Under the pieces are notes generated by a model that was given only the letters and a program-made list of their open reading frames with translations, was not told the DNA's origin and ran no database searches. Made by a program: the position numbers and the translations under genes. Positions 1 through 5,297 of a stretch of DNA of 9,563 bases are shown here, piece by piece. Origin of the DNA: RGIG1828 sp045536915. Lineage in GTDB: Bacteria > Bacillota > Clostridia > UMGS1810. The stretch is taken from contig JAZSOL010000191.1 in assembly GCA_045536915.1 (NCBI GenBank), positions 1 through 9,563 of the forward strand, in the 5' to 3' direction. Numbering within the stretch: position 1 is the first letter of the stretch; each line of letters starts with the position of its first letter.

Positions 1-32
1 GTTATGGTTGTCAACATCTATTAAGCCAACCT

Positions 33-302
33 TCAAGGTATATACCACCCTTCAATTTCTCCGTTATCAATAACAAGCCTAATGCCTTCAAGGTCAAGAT
101 AAAGCTTGTTTCCTTCTGCTGCTTCGTATGCGCCCATAGTAAGCCAAAATCTGCGTGCGTTGCAGACAAAAAGGTCATAATAAAAGTCTTTCCATTTTTT
201 GCAGTCTTTTTCTGACCTTTTATGATTAAAAGCGCAAACAATGTTTACCATTATCACCGCAACCATTGCGATAAATAAAATATATAATACTTCTTCAGGC
301 AT
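33..302 (-). CDS. Small membrane-anchored phage protein of unknown function
   Basis: This 89-residue protein starts with an uncharged hydrophobic stretch (about residues 5-25, rich in I, L, V, M and A) that should form one membrane helix. A basic, aromatic segment follows (KKWKDFYYDLF), then a soluble tail ending GWYIP. I infer a short N-terminal anchor with a cytoplasmic domain. I do not recognise the family. The ATG at 302 is supported by AAAGGAG eight bases upstream. The stop of the upstream DUF551 gene lies between that ribosome site and the ATG, so the two genes are probably translated together. It is the last complete gene of the leftward operon in the window. The gene call is solid; the membrane topology is inferred from composition only. 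Confidence 0.75.
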   Translation of the reverse strand: MPEEVLYILFIAMVAVIMVNIVCAFNHKRSEKDCKKWKDFYYDLFVCNARRFWLTMGAYEAAEGNKLYLDLEGIRLVIDNGEIEGWYIP

Positions 303-305
303 TGT

Positions 306-503
306 TTATTCTCCTTTCGGCGGCTGTGGTAACGGCATCCAATGAGTTACATCTTTTTCACCCGTTACAAAACCATTTTTAATGTAAATACTTGTTGTAA
401 TGCTATATCCATAACCAAAGTCAAGATATGCAAGAACATAAGAACCTGCTTCCGGTAACCTGTCTTTTACACTTATCCATTCCAAAACCCACTCATTTGC
501 CAT
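306..503 (-). CDS. DUF551 domain protein
   Basis: The 65-residue product has the layout of DUF551 proteins, which are common as short early genes in phages of Bacillota and enterobacteria. A start block WISVKDRLPEAGSYVLAY (residues 9-26) is followed by a middle strand region with aromatic residues, and the protein ends in the hallmark VTHWMPLPQPP (residues 52-62). The biochemical role of DUF551 is unknown. The ATG at 503 is preceded by AAAGGAAA with good spacing, and the methyltransferase gene upstream ends only three bases before it, indicating one operon. Length matches the family, with no sign of truncation. Confidence 0.9.
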   Translation of the reverse strand: MANEWVLEWISVKDRLPEAGSYVLAYLDFGYGYSITTSIYIKNGFVTGEKDVTHWMPLPQPPKGE

Positions 504-505
504 TG

Positions 506-1378
506 TTATTTTCCTTTCAAATATGTGAATATGTGAGCAATAACATCAACAGTCCAGCCGTTGCCGATCACAGTATATCTATGACTATCAGCAACCCCTT
601 CTGTGTATCCGTCAGGAAGTGTTTGCAGCCTTTCATATTCCAAAGGTGTCAGTTTTCTTGCCCTGCCATTGTCCATAACTTTTTTTTGTTGATTTCCACC
701 GCTAACGCAAGTTAATGTATGGCACTTAAAATTGGGGTTAAATACACGCTTATGCATTTCATGGATTTTGTAAACCATCGTTGCACAAACTTGCTTTCTC
801 ATATCCACATCAATAAGCGGAAAATGATAATAATATTTTTCGTCGACATTGTTTTGCATAATGTCTTTAAGAACCAAAATGTTTTTTAAACTGCATGTCA
901 CCGAATAATCAACCGGAATGTTCGTCCAGTAATATCTGGGGCGTTGCTGTGCTGAAAAATCTTTGCTATCTATAAATATTGGTTGGCAGCCAAGTAATTC
1001 AGAAATAACTTTTTTGCTTTCTTCATTCATACTTGCCACATTTTCAAACAAAAAGTATTTAGGTTTAACTTCCTGCAAAGCCCTCACATATTCAAAAAAC
1101 AGTTTACTTTTTCCGTCAAGATGTTGTCTTGTTTTGCTCTGAACAATAGAAAGTGACTGACAAGAGCTTCCACCAATTACCAAATCGAACCCTTCATACT
1201 GTGTAAAATCCGCTTTTGTTACATCTCCGCAATGCTCAATTTGTGGATAGTTCTTTTTACTGATTTTTATAGCATTAGGTTCTATCTCATAGGCAACATA
1301 TCTTTCAACCGGAATACCCGCTCTTTCAAGAGCAACCATTCCGCAAGATATTCCATCAAAAAGGCTTAATACTTTCAC
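506..1378 (-). CDS. DNA (cytosine-5-)-methyltransferase, phage type, with altered PC motif
   Basis: This 290-residue protein has the C5-methyltransferase motifs in order. The AdoMet-binding motif I is FDGISCGMVAL (residues 7-17). Motif IV is GGSSCQSLS (69-77), with catalytic Cys73. Motif VI is FENVAS (111-116) and motif VIII QQRPRYYWTN (144-153). Motif IX-like RKLTPLEYERLQTLPDGYT spans 241-259, and motif X is GNGWTVD (272-278). It would transfer a methyl group from AdoMet to C5 of cytosine in a target site I cannot predict. The target-recognition region (about 155-240) is short. The residue before the catalytic Cys is Ser (codon TCT at 1163-1165), where almost all family members have Pro. No restriction endonuclease is adjacent, so self-protection against host restriction is the likeliest role. 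Start is GTG at 1378 with AAAGGAG eight bases upstream, overlapping the previous stop as GTGA. Confidence 0.93.
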   Translation of the reverse strand: MKVLSLFDGISCGMVALERAGIPVERYVAYEIEPNAIKISKKNYPQIEHCGDVTKADFTQYEGFDLVIGGSSCQSLSIVQSKTRQHLDGKSKLFFEYVRALQEVKPKYFLFENVASMNEESKKVISELLGCQPIFIDSKDFSAQQRPRYYWTNIPVDYSVTCSLKNILVLKDIMQNNVDEKYYYHFPLIDVDMRKQVCATMVYKIHEMHKRVFNPNFKCHTLTCVSGGNQQKKVMDNGRARKLTPLEYERLQTLPDGYTEGVADSHRYTVIGNGWTVDVIAHIFTYLKGK

Positions 1379-1782
1379 TTCTCCATCTCCTTTCTTACTG
1401 CCATAAGAATCGGATTTTCTTCCACGGAAGGAAGCTCCTCCATAATTTTCGGAACATCTTCCATGTTTATAACAGGGATTTTTACACCTCTCGGCCCGGG
1501 CGGTCCTTTTATGCCGAAATCTTTTGGCCCCAAAAGAACCACAACATAATTTTTAACAAGCATTTCGCAAAAAGCTTCAATTTCTTTTTCATTTCCAGAA
1601 AAGTTTTCTAAAAAGATTTTCACAAGCTCTTTTGTTTCAGCTTCATAATTTCTTTTATCAGATAACGGAATGGTGGGAGCACGATTAACCATACAAGCAA
1701 CATCTAAAACTGCATCTTTCGGAACATAACGCATTGTTTTAATGATTTCTTCTTCAAGTGCTTCAGCATCAATAGGTCGCAT
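1375..1782 (-). CDS. Phage protein with MRPIDAEAL N-terminus, unknown function
   Basis: The 135-residue product begins MRPIDAEALEEEI and has NRAPTIP at residues 33-39. This opening, an MRPIDADAL-like start followed by an APTI segment, is widespread in short early proteins of Bacillota phages, whose function is unknown. The rest differs from the short versions: a helical stretch (about 44-80), a hydrophobic strand VVVLLG (80-85), then four Gly-X-Y triplets (90-101, with GPPGPRG) and an acidic helical C-terminus. The reading frame is open up to 1860, but I place the start at ATG 1782. AAAGGAG sits seven bases before it, and the upstream stretch is occupied by the small gene 1769-1891. The alternative ATG at 1788 is only one base from the ribosome site. 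The 3' end overlaps the methyltransferase start by 4 nt. Confidence 0.8.
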   Translation of the reverse strand: MRPIDAEALEEEIIKTMRYVPKDAVLDVACMVNRAPTIPLSDKRNYEAETKELVKIFLENFSGNEKEIEAFCEMLVKNYVVVLLGPKDFGIKGPPGPRGVKIPVINMEDVPKIMEELPSVEENPILMAVRKEMEK

Positions 1783-1891
1783 TGTCATTCTCCTTTCTTC
1801 TAAAAGGGCTGCAATCTTTACACCACCAAGACGGTTTCCAACTATAAAAGGTTCTGCCACAAAAAGCGCATATACACTTAAACACTGTCAT
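1769..1891 (-). CDS. 40-residue zinc-ribbon-like microprotein
   Basis: This short frame encodes 40 residues with two CxxC pairs: C-A-F-C near residue 8 and W-C-K-D-C near residue 24, separated by an aromatic linker (FYSWKPSWW). Such a Cys4 arrangement usually binds one zinc ion. It overlaps the upstream gene by 14 nt and the downstream gene by 14 nt. Its last codons hold the AAAGGAG used by the downstream gene, whose start at 1782 lies inside it. A modest purine-rich ribosome site (AAAGGAAAG) precedes the ATG at 1891. The alternative in-frame start at 1993 would lie wholly inside the neighbouring gene. Without this gene there would be an unusual gap of about 95 nt in an otherwise gapless operon. 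The function is unknown. Confidence 0.6.
   Translation of the reverse strand: MTVFKCICAFCGRTFYSWKPSWWCKDCSPFRRKENDNATY
1778..1796 (-). repeat. 19-nt direct repeat forming a translation start site (copy 1)
   Basis: On the - strand this 19-nt stretch reads AAAGGAGAATGACAATGCG: a ribosome-binding site, a decoy ATG one base later, and the real ATG seven bases after the AAGGAG. An identical 19-nt copy lies at 2908-2926. It decides the start of the gene ending at 1375. Confidence 0.75.
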
Positions 1892-2105
1892 TCTTTCCTT
1901 TTTTAATCTTGTCCAAATAGGGTTTAAGCCGTTCAGAAATTTCTTCTGCTTCCTTGCTCTTTTTAAAAGTCTTGCATACCCAGTGACGTGCAAATCCTTG
2001 ATGTATTGTGTGAATATGTCCGGCAGAAACGTTTATTTCTTTTGATTTACAGCCTTTTTCACTGTAATATTCGCATTCTATTTCAGCGCAATATACTTTA
2101 GGCAT
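1878..2105 (-). CDS. Cysteine-containing phage protein, unknown function
   Basis: The 75-residue product carries cysteines at 6, 11, 19 and 44. They sit in a pattern often seen in small phage proteins: C-x4-C-x7-C near the N-terminus, then a later Cys after an HIHTIHQ segment and FARHWVC. The first half therefore looks like a small metal-binding fold that also has three histidines, and the C-terminal 30 residues form a charged helix (KKSKEAEEISERLKPYL). The frame is open to 2132, but ATG 2105 is chosen because it follows GAGGGG at proper spacing and lies just after the preceding stop at 2110. Its 3' end overlaps the 40-residue zinc-ribbon gene. The metal binding is inferred. Confidence 0.75.
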   Translation of the reverse strand: MPKVYCAEIECEYYSEKGCKSKEINVSAGHIHTIHQGFARHWVCKTFKKSKEAEEISERLKPYLDKIKKGKNDSV

Positions 2106-2109
2106 TGTT

Positions 2110-2301
2110 TTACCCCTCTTTAAACCGTTCAAATATTTCTAAGGCATCATTAGCGTCAATGCAAATTATTTCACCGTTTACGACGATCACTTTTTTGTTG
2201 CACCGAATAATGCCAACCTCTCCCAGTTGTCTATTGGTTTCTTTTATCATTACTTCGGAAGGTGATTTTATTCCTAACAACTTTTTTAATAATTCAATCA
2301 C
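2110..2301 (-). CDS. Small phage protein, unknown function
   Basis: The 63-residue product starts with a helix (IELLKKLLG), followed by an alternating hydrophobic stretch (VGIIRCNKKVIVVNGEIICI, about 29-48) that suggests a small beta sheet, and ends in a short helix. I do not recognise a family. The start is GTG at 2301, which overlaps the TGA of the upstream gene (GTGA). The nearest purine-rich ribosome site, GGGAGA, is about 12 bases away, which is long, so translation probably depends on coupling with the upstream gene. It is one link in the gapless leftward operon, and nothing nearby points to a specific job. Confidence 0.65.
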   Translation of the reverse strand: MIELLKKLLGIKSPSEVMIKETNRQLGEVGIIRCNKKVIVVNGEIICIDANDALEIFERFKEG

Positions 2302-2672
2302 TTACCATTGTCGTCTCCCTTCATATTCTTTGTAACATTTTCCGAACTGTCTGGGTTTACCAAATTGTTCAACTTGTAATCATCGCTTACATCTTGCGTC
2401 AGAGTTTCAAGAAAAGTAATTGGAAACATTTCTTCCAGCTCAAGAGTTGGTTTGCATCCACATTTTGCTCTTTGTTCTTTAGTGTCTTTTGTCAAAAACA
2501 TCAGCAAAACAAATTTCCACATCAAATTAGCAAGTTTTTCCGGGCCTTCAATATTCTCAACTTCTTCTTTGATTTCTCGTTTCAGTTTTTCCAATGTTTC
2601 TTCATCAATTAATTCCGAAAGACTTTTTGAATTGTTACCATCAGAAAGCCCAAAGCCGTATTTTTCTTCCAC
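2298..2672 (-). CDS. Acidic helical phage protein, unknown function
   Basis: This 124-residue protein has a Ser/Asn-rich N-terminus, then a long acidic helical segment (about 17-42, ELIDEETLEKLKREIKEEVE). A hydrophobic patch follows (LMWKFVLLMFL, about 50-60), then a basic CxC element (KCGC) and a polar, Asn/Ser-rich tail. The hydrophobic patch is short and bounded by charges, so I read it as a buried amphipathic helix rather than a clear membrane span. Start is GTG at 2672, eight bases after a strong AAGGAGG, three bases from the previous stop. I do not recognise a family, and no frameshift or truncation is visible. Confidence 0.7.
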   Translation of the reverse strand: MEEKYGFGLSDGNNSKSLSELIDEETLEKLKREIKEEVENIEGPEKLANLMWKFVLLMFLTKDTKEQRAKCGCKPTLELEEMFPITFLETLTQDVSDDYKLNNLVNPDSSENVTKNMKGDDNGK

Positions 2673-2675
2673 AGT

Positions 2676-2912
2676 TTATACCTCCTTAAAAATTCCCGGG
2701 ATCATTGCAATAAGTTGAGCATTACGCTCAAGTATTCTTTGTTCACATTGCAATTTGTTTAATTCAGCAACGCATTTGTTGATTTCATTATCAATATCAA
2801 CTTTTGCATGTTCTGTAAAAATTTTGTTGTAAGGCGTGCCGCAATATTCGCAAGTTTTTTCCCCATAAATAATCGGTGCGCCACAGTTTCGACAATTTGT
2901 TATTTCACGCAT
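2676..2912 (-). CDS. Zinc-ribbon protein with coiled-coil tail
   Basis: The 78-residue product has a textbook zinc ribbon at the N-terminus: C-x2-C at residues 7 and 10 and C-x2-C at 21 and 24, each with the following Gly typical of a zinc knuckle (NCGAP and YCGTP). The rest is a polar helix with heptad-like spacing (about 35-65) that could form a coiled coil or mediate dimerisation, ending in hydrophobic IPGIFKEV. I use ATG 2912, seven bases after AAGGAG; an ATG at 2918 overlaps the previous stop but lies only one base from the ribosome site. This start region is identical over 19 nt to that of the gene ending at 1375. The fold is well supported, the function unknown. Confidence 0.78.
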   Translation of the reverse strand: MREITNCRNCGAPIIYGEKTCEYCGTPYNKIFTEHAKVDIDNEINKCVAELNKLQCEQRILERNAQLIAMIPGIFKEV

Positions 2913-2926
2913 TGTCATTCTCCTTT
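2908..2926 (-). repeat. 19-nt direct repeat forming a translation start site (copy 2)
   Basis: Identical over 19 nt to 1778-1796, and used in the same way: AAGGAG, a decoy ATG overlapping the upstream TGA, then the better-spaced ATG at 2912. Looser versions (GGAGAATAAACAATG, GGAAAATAACAATG) precede the genes starting at 302 and 503. Confidence 0.75.
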
Positions 2927-3247
2927 TTTTATTTTCCTCATTTTCTTTGCAATTCTTTTTATTCTTCTGATATTTTTCTTTCTCACCCGCTCTTTTGGAT
3001 GATAAAGCGCAAGACTAACGATTCTTTGATATCGCGGATCTCTGCATGTTGTAAATACTTCATGGCCGTTATTTTCATCAAATACAGTCTTAAAAGTATC
3101 TAAAAACCAATCTACAATCGGTTGAAGAATTTCGGAAAGTTCTTTTATTGCCTGGTTTACCCTTTCTCTAAAATCTTTAAAATCAACAAAATTTACAAAT
3201 AGCGCAAGCTGTTCTTCCGAGCTTAATGTTCCATTTTCTTCTTCCAA
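2915..3247 (-). CDS. Phage protein with strongly basic C-terminus, unknown function
   Basis: The 110-residue product divides into an acidic N-terminal half that looks helical (residues 1-60, including FRERVNQAIKELSEILQPI and a WFLDTF segment) and a strikingly basic C-terminus. From residue 86 on it is mostly K and R (RVRKKNIRRIKRIAKKMRK), which suggests nucleic-acid binding. The start is TTG at 3247, nine bases after a strong AAGGAGG; no in-frame ATG exists near it. The upstream gene's stop overlaps the ribosome site. It sits directly after the RinA/ArpU-like gene, a position often held by small accessory proteins in Bacillota phages. No family is recognised with confidence. Confidence 0.72.
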   Translation of the reverse strand: MEEENGTLSSEEQLALFVNFVDFKDFRERVNQAIKELSEILQPIVDWFLDTFKTVFDENNGHEVFTTCRDPRYQRIVSLALYHPKERVRKKNIRRIKRIAKKMRKIKKGE

Positions 3248-3261
3248 CTTTCAAAACCTCC

Positions 3262-3672
3262 TTAAATAATCTGTTTTTCCAACGCAAGGCGATAATAAAA
3301 CTCCCTGCGCTTTTTGTTGAATGTTTTTTCTCCGATTTCCATTCCGTACCGGGTTTTTAAAACCCAGGGCGGGCATTTTTCGGAAGTTACGTTTTTGATA
3401 ATAAATGGCGCAAGCTCCGGGTCAACTTTTTTTGCGATTTTTTCGATAAGGTCGATATCTTCTTTATATTTTATCGCAAGTTCCGCCGCGCGCTCTGTCG
3501 GGTCCGAAATTCCCGAACCGTGCGGCATTCCCGAAAGATTTGGCGATTTTAAGCTGTAAGAATCATTAAGCCTTGCCAGCTTTTCATCATACTGCAAGCA
3601 AAAAGCTCTTAATTCTTTATATGCGGCATCGCTGATTCCGTATTTATCAAGTTTGATTTTATAGGTGTTCAT
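3262..3672 (-). CDS. Conserved phage protein, possibly RinA/ArpU-like late regulator
   Basis: This 136-residue protein matches from memory a family found near the end of early regions in Clostridia phages. It has an N-terminal YKELRAFCLQYDEKL helix (residues 19-33), a central loop with Pro, Gly and the word DPTERAA (57-63), and a helix with DIDLIEKIAKKVDP (72-85). It ends in a C-terminal FNKKRREFYYRLALEK (residues 118-133). The RR.F.Y.L ending resembles the C-terminus of sigma-like late activators of the ArpU/RinA type, so a role in switching on late genes is plausible, but this is inference. The ATG at 3672 overlaps the previous TGA (ATGA), and no ribosome site is visible before it, so translation most likely depends on the upstream gene. 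Confidence 0.78.
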   Translation of the reverse strand: MNTYKIKLDKYGISDAAYKELRAFCLQYDEKLARLNDSYSLKSPNLSGMPHGSGISDPTERAAELAIKYKEDIDLIEKIAKKVDPELAPFIIKNVTSEKCPPWVLKTRYGMEIGEKTFNKKRREFYYRLALEKQII

Positions 3673-3965
3673 TTTAAACTTTTAAGTCCAATTCGTTTCA
3701 TAACGGTTTGTTTTGCGGATTCGTGAAGCATTGCCTGGTCGAAAGTATCAATTCCCGGTTCGCTGATAATTGCGGATTCAATAAAGTTTTCAAGTTCCGC
3801 CACAACCCGCTCGTAAAAATCTGCGAGCTGGGAGCTTTCCATAAAATCTCCCTCTCCTTCCATGCTTCGATCATTGGCGTTATACATTGCTTCGAGCAAA
3901 TAATCTTTGCAAAGTTCAATTCCATGTCTAATGTTTTCGGCATTTTGAATTTTATCGGCGGACAT
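3669..3965 (-). CDS. Helical phage protein, unknown function
   Basis: The 98-residue product looks entirely helical, with an acidic middle (EGEGDFMESS, about 38-47). A long amphipathic helix follows (LADFYERVVAELENFIESAI, about 49-68), and the end is basic (KRIGLKSLK). I do not recognise the family. The frame can be read from a GTG at 3974, but that GTG overlaps the ribosome site itself. ATG 3965 lies eight bases after AAGGAG and is preferred. The gene starts five bases after the stop of the 45-codon gene 3971-4108 and overlaps the downstream gene by 4 nt, so it belongs to the same transcript. Confidence 0.7.
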   Translation of the reverse strand: MSADKIQNAENIRHGIELCKDYLLEAMYNANDRSMEGEGDFMESSQLADFYERVVAELENFIESAIISEPGIDTFDQAMLHESAKQTVMKRIGLKSLK

Positions 3966-3970
3966 TTTTC

Positions 3971-4108
3971 TCACTCCTTAAAAATTTTACCGTCTTTATA
4001 AATTTTAAAACCAGCTCTTCTTATTTGAGCACGGATTTCTTTTGTGTAAATGCACTTTTCGCTTTCGGTGCTCATTTTGAGCACGCCATCTTTCTTTATT
4101 TCGTACAT
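3971..4108 (-). CDS. 45-residue phage microprotein, unknown function
   Basis: This short frame encodes 45 mostly charged residues, beginning MYEIKKDG and ending with the repeat-like pair KIYKDGKIFKE. The central segment EIRAQIRRAG is probably a basic helix. The composition suggests a soluble, possibly nucleic-acid-binding peptide, but I recognise no family. It is supported by a strong AGGAGG eight bases before ATG 4108, by a 13-nt overlap with the Lar-like gene upstream, and by the placement of the next gene's AAGGAG in its last codons. Without it a gap of about 130 nt would remain in an operon that otherwise has none. Confidence 0.68.
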   Translation of the reverse strand: MYEIKKDGVLKMSTESEKCIYTKEIRAQIRRAGFKIYKDGKIFKE

Positions 4109-4329
4109 TTTTTAGTCCTCCTGTTCCAAGCTTCTATTGCTTCGTCAACAGTAAAACGATAGCCACTTGACGCACCACAACCGCCACCATGTATGTCACA
4201 ACACACGCAATATGTATGGCTATTTGCTCTGTAATTTTTGTCTTCTTCGTCTTGAAGTTCAATTTCCGCTTCAGTACCTATAAATAAGTTTGTGTTTCCG
4301 CAAAAAGGACAAGGTTTTAATTCAGCCAT
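4096..4329 (-). CDS. Lar family restriction alleviation protein
   Basis: The 77-residue product fits the Lar family. It opens MAELKPCPFCG (Cys7, Cys10), has a second cysteine cluster C-x-C-C at 41-44 and Cys51 in CGA, and ends with the family signature DEAIEAWNRR (62-71). Lar of the Rac prophage modulates host type I restriction so that unmethylated phage DNA is cut less. Many phage homologues share only the zinc-ribbon and WNRR pattern, so the exact activity here is inferred. The frame is open upstream to 4473, but those codons lie opposite the real gene 4322-4501 in another frame. ATG 4329 follows AGGAGG by nine bases. Together with the C5 methyltransferase it may give two layers of protection against restriction. 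Confidence 0.88.
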   Translation of the reverse strand: MAELKPCPFCGNTNLFIGTEAEIELQDEEDKNYRANSHTYCVCCDIHGGGCGASSGYRFTVDEAIEAWNRRTKKCTK

Positions 4330-4501
4330 CTTCTTCCGCCTCCTGTAAAAGCCATTCTCTAACGCCTGCCTTGCAATCACCGCAGCATTTCTTTCCGCAG
4401 AAAACGCAAGGCTTTTCGCCGTTTCTTGTAAATGCTTCAACCGCTCTTTCAATGCTGAAACTTTCTCCGGCAAAGCGAAGCATCTTTTTATAATTTGTCA
4501 C
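4322..4501 (-). CDS. 59-residue cysteine-rich phage protein
   Basis: Reading from GTG 4501 gives 59 residues. A helical N-terminus (about 1-25) is followed by a compact cysteine block with Cys at 32, 35, 39, 40 and 43 (PCVFCGKKCCGDC) and an acidic tail (EWLLQEAEEDG). The C-terminal arrangement, a cysteine cluster then a Trp-Leu and an EAEEDG ending, is seen in short uncharacterised early proteins of Clostridia phages. It probably binds zinc. The start is supported by AAGGAG eight bases upstream; an ATG two bases earlier is followed at once by a stop. The last codons overlap the Lar gene by 8 nt. This is the frame actually used here, rather than the upstream extension of the Lar frame. Confidence 0.7.
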   Translation of the reverse strand: MTNYKKMLRFAGESFSIERAVEAFTRNGEKPCVFCGKKCCGDCKAGVREWLLQEAEEDG

Positions 4502-4513
4502 ATTCCCCGCTCC

Positions 4514-4660
4514 TTAAATTCCAAGCAAGAATTTTATCGCCGCCAAAAGCGCCACGGCAATGCAGGCGAGAAAAGCAAACAAAACAGCAATAATAAGAAC
4601 CGAAAATACAAAGCTAAGGCTTTTTACAACAAAATTTTGGATTTTTCCTTTCAAGATCAT
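4514..4660 (-). CDS. 48-residue single-span membrane peptide
   Basis: This short frame encodes 48 residues. A basic N-terminus (MILKGK, then VVKS) is followed by an uninterrupted hydrophobic stretch of about 25 residues (17-41, rich in V, L, I, A and F) and one more lysine (Lys43). That is enough for one membrane helix, probably with the N-terminus in the cytoplasm by the positive-inside rule. ATG 4660 has the strongest ribosome site in this part of the operon (AAGGAGG, three bases of spacer after GGAGG) and overlaps the previous TGA (ATGA). Function unknown: small early membrane peptides of phages include superinfection-exclusion and host-takeover factors, but nothing here proves either. Confidence 0.72.
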   Translation of the reverse strand: MILKGKIQNFVVKSLSFVFSVLIIAVLFAFLACIAVALLAAIKFLLGI

Positions 4661-4899
4661 TTCCTCCTTGTTCCGTGTTGGTTATACTTTTTTTGATTTT
4701 TAATCGTGATATTTTTTTGAGCTTCCGTCATAAAATAGGAATGCTCTTTGTCAAATTCCTTTTTCTTCTTTTTCTCCGCTTCTTTAAGAACCTGGGCTTC
4801 GGCAAACCTTTCGCAAGTTCCGTGGCAATGCGGACATCTTCCGGTTTCAGTCGTACAATAAAAACATGGGTCAGTTTTCGGGTCCGGTTTTTTCATCAT
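4657..4899 (-). CDS. Cysteine-cluster phage protein with lysine-rich tail
   Basis: The 80-residue product has five cysteines and a histidine within 18 residues (Cys12, Cys15, Cys22, Cys25, His26, Cys29). They sit in the pattern CFYC..........CPHCHGTC, which should hold a zinc ion. The rest is a highly charged helix with a run of lysines (about 43-47) and a basic tail (NQHGTRRK). The same layout, a short cysteine cluster then CxRY/F and a charged helix, occurs in uncharacterised proteins next to RusA in Bacillota phages. The gene overlaps rusA by 29 nt. ATG 4899 lies seven bases after GAGGTG; the ATG directly after it is a possible alternative. Function unknown. Confidence 0.72.
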   Translation of the reverse strand: MMKKPDPKTDPCFYCTTETGRCPHCHGTCERFAEAQVLKEAEKKKKKEFDKEHSYFMTEAQKNITIKNQKKYNQHGTRRK

Positions 4900-5296
4900 A
4901 GGTTTTCACCTCAATATATAGACAAGGTTCTTTTCCGTAAAACTTTGCTCCCTTTAATTGGACAACCTGGTTGTCGTCCCGGTAAGCTATTCCGTTAAGC
5001 GCATCGAGCACAGCTTTTATAACGTTGTCAATGTCCGGCTTTACGGTTGGAAGAATAATTCCCCGCTCCATAAGTTCACGGTTTTTCTTGCTTGTTGATT
5101 TTATAATTTCATAAAAAGCCGTAACGGTAACTTTGATATAGCCGTCCATTATTTTTCCGCCTGCGGCTTTAAACGCCCAGGCAACGGCCTGTTCAAAATC
5201 TTTTGTTTTTTGCGGAGTATAGGCGTGACCGCCGACAACTCGCGGTCTTGCTTTTCCCTGCGGTTTTCCGGGTACTTTAAAAAATACGCTTGCCAT
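4871..5296 (-). CDS. rusA: RusA family Holliday junction resolvase
   Basis: The 141-residue product matches RusA in length and motifs. The N-terminus is VPGKPQGKARPRV (residues 8-20), and the catalytic block is KPDIDNVIKAVLDALNG (86-102) followed by YRDDNQV (105-111). Asp88, Asp90 and Asp107/108 correspond to the metal-binding aspartates of E. coli RusA, and Lys94 to its conserved lysine. Family members cut four-way junctions made during phage recombination or replication as symmetric dimers. It sits two genes after ssb, the usual neighbourhood of phage replication and recombination modules. The start is ATG 5296, seven bases after AAGGTG and one base after the previous stop. All catalytic residues are present, so it should be active. 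Confidence 0.95.
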   Translation of the reverse strand: MASVFFKVPGKPQGKARPRVVGGHAYTPQKTKDFEQAVAWAFKAAGGKIMDGYIKVTVTAFYEIIKSTSKKNRELMERGIILPTVKPDIDNVIKAVLDALNGIAYRDDNQVVQLKGAKFYGKEPCLYIEVKTYDEKTGPEN

Positions 5297-5297
5297 A

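Noticed and set aside
1..17. Possible start of the next - strand gene (ATG at 17)
   Set aside because: Only five codons are visible and the nearest purine-rich site is about 13 bases away, so it cannot be supported.
2262..2612. + strand Phe-rich frame of 116 codons that looks like a membrane protein
   Set aside because: The apparent hydrophobicity comes from the complement of Lys/Glu-rich codons of the gene 2298-2672; no ribosome site.
3351..3365. Palindrome GGGTTTTTAAAACCC, considered as a terminator or operator
   Set aside because: It lies within the coding region of 3262-3672, has almost no loop and no T-run after a stable stem; probably chance.
3698..3943. - strand frame of 81 codons within the gene 3669-3965
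   Set aside because: Shadow frame; the other frame has a proper ribosome site and couples to both neighbours.
4330..4473. Upstream extension of the Lar-like gene
   Set aside because: The extension has no ribosome site and lies over the cysteine-rich gene 4322-4501, which does; the family starts at MAELKPCPFCG.
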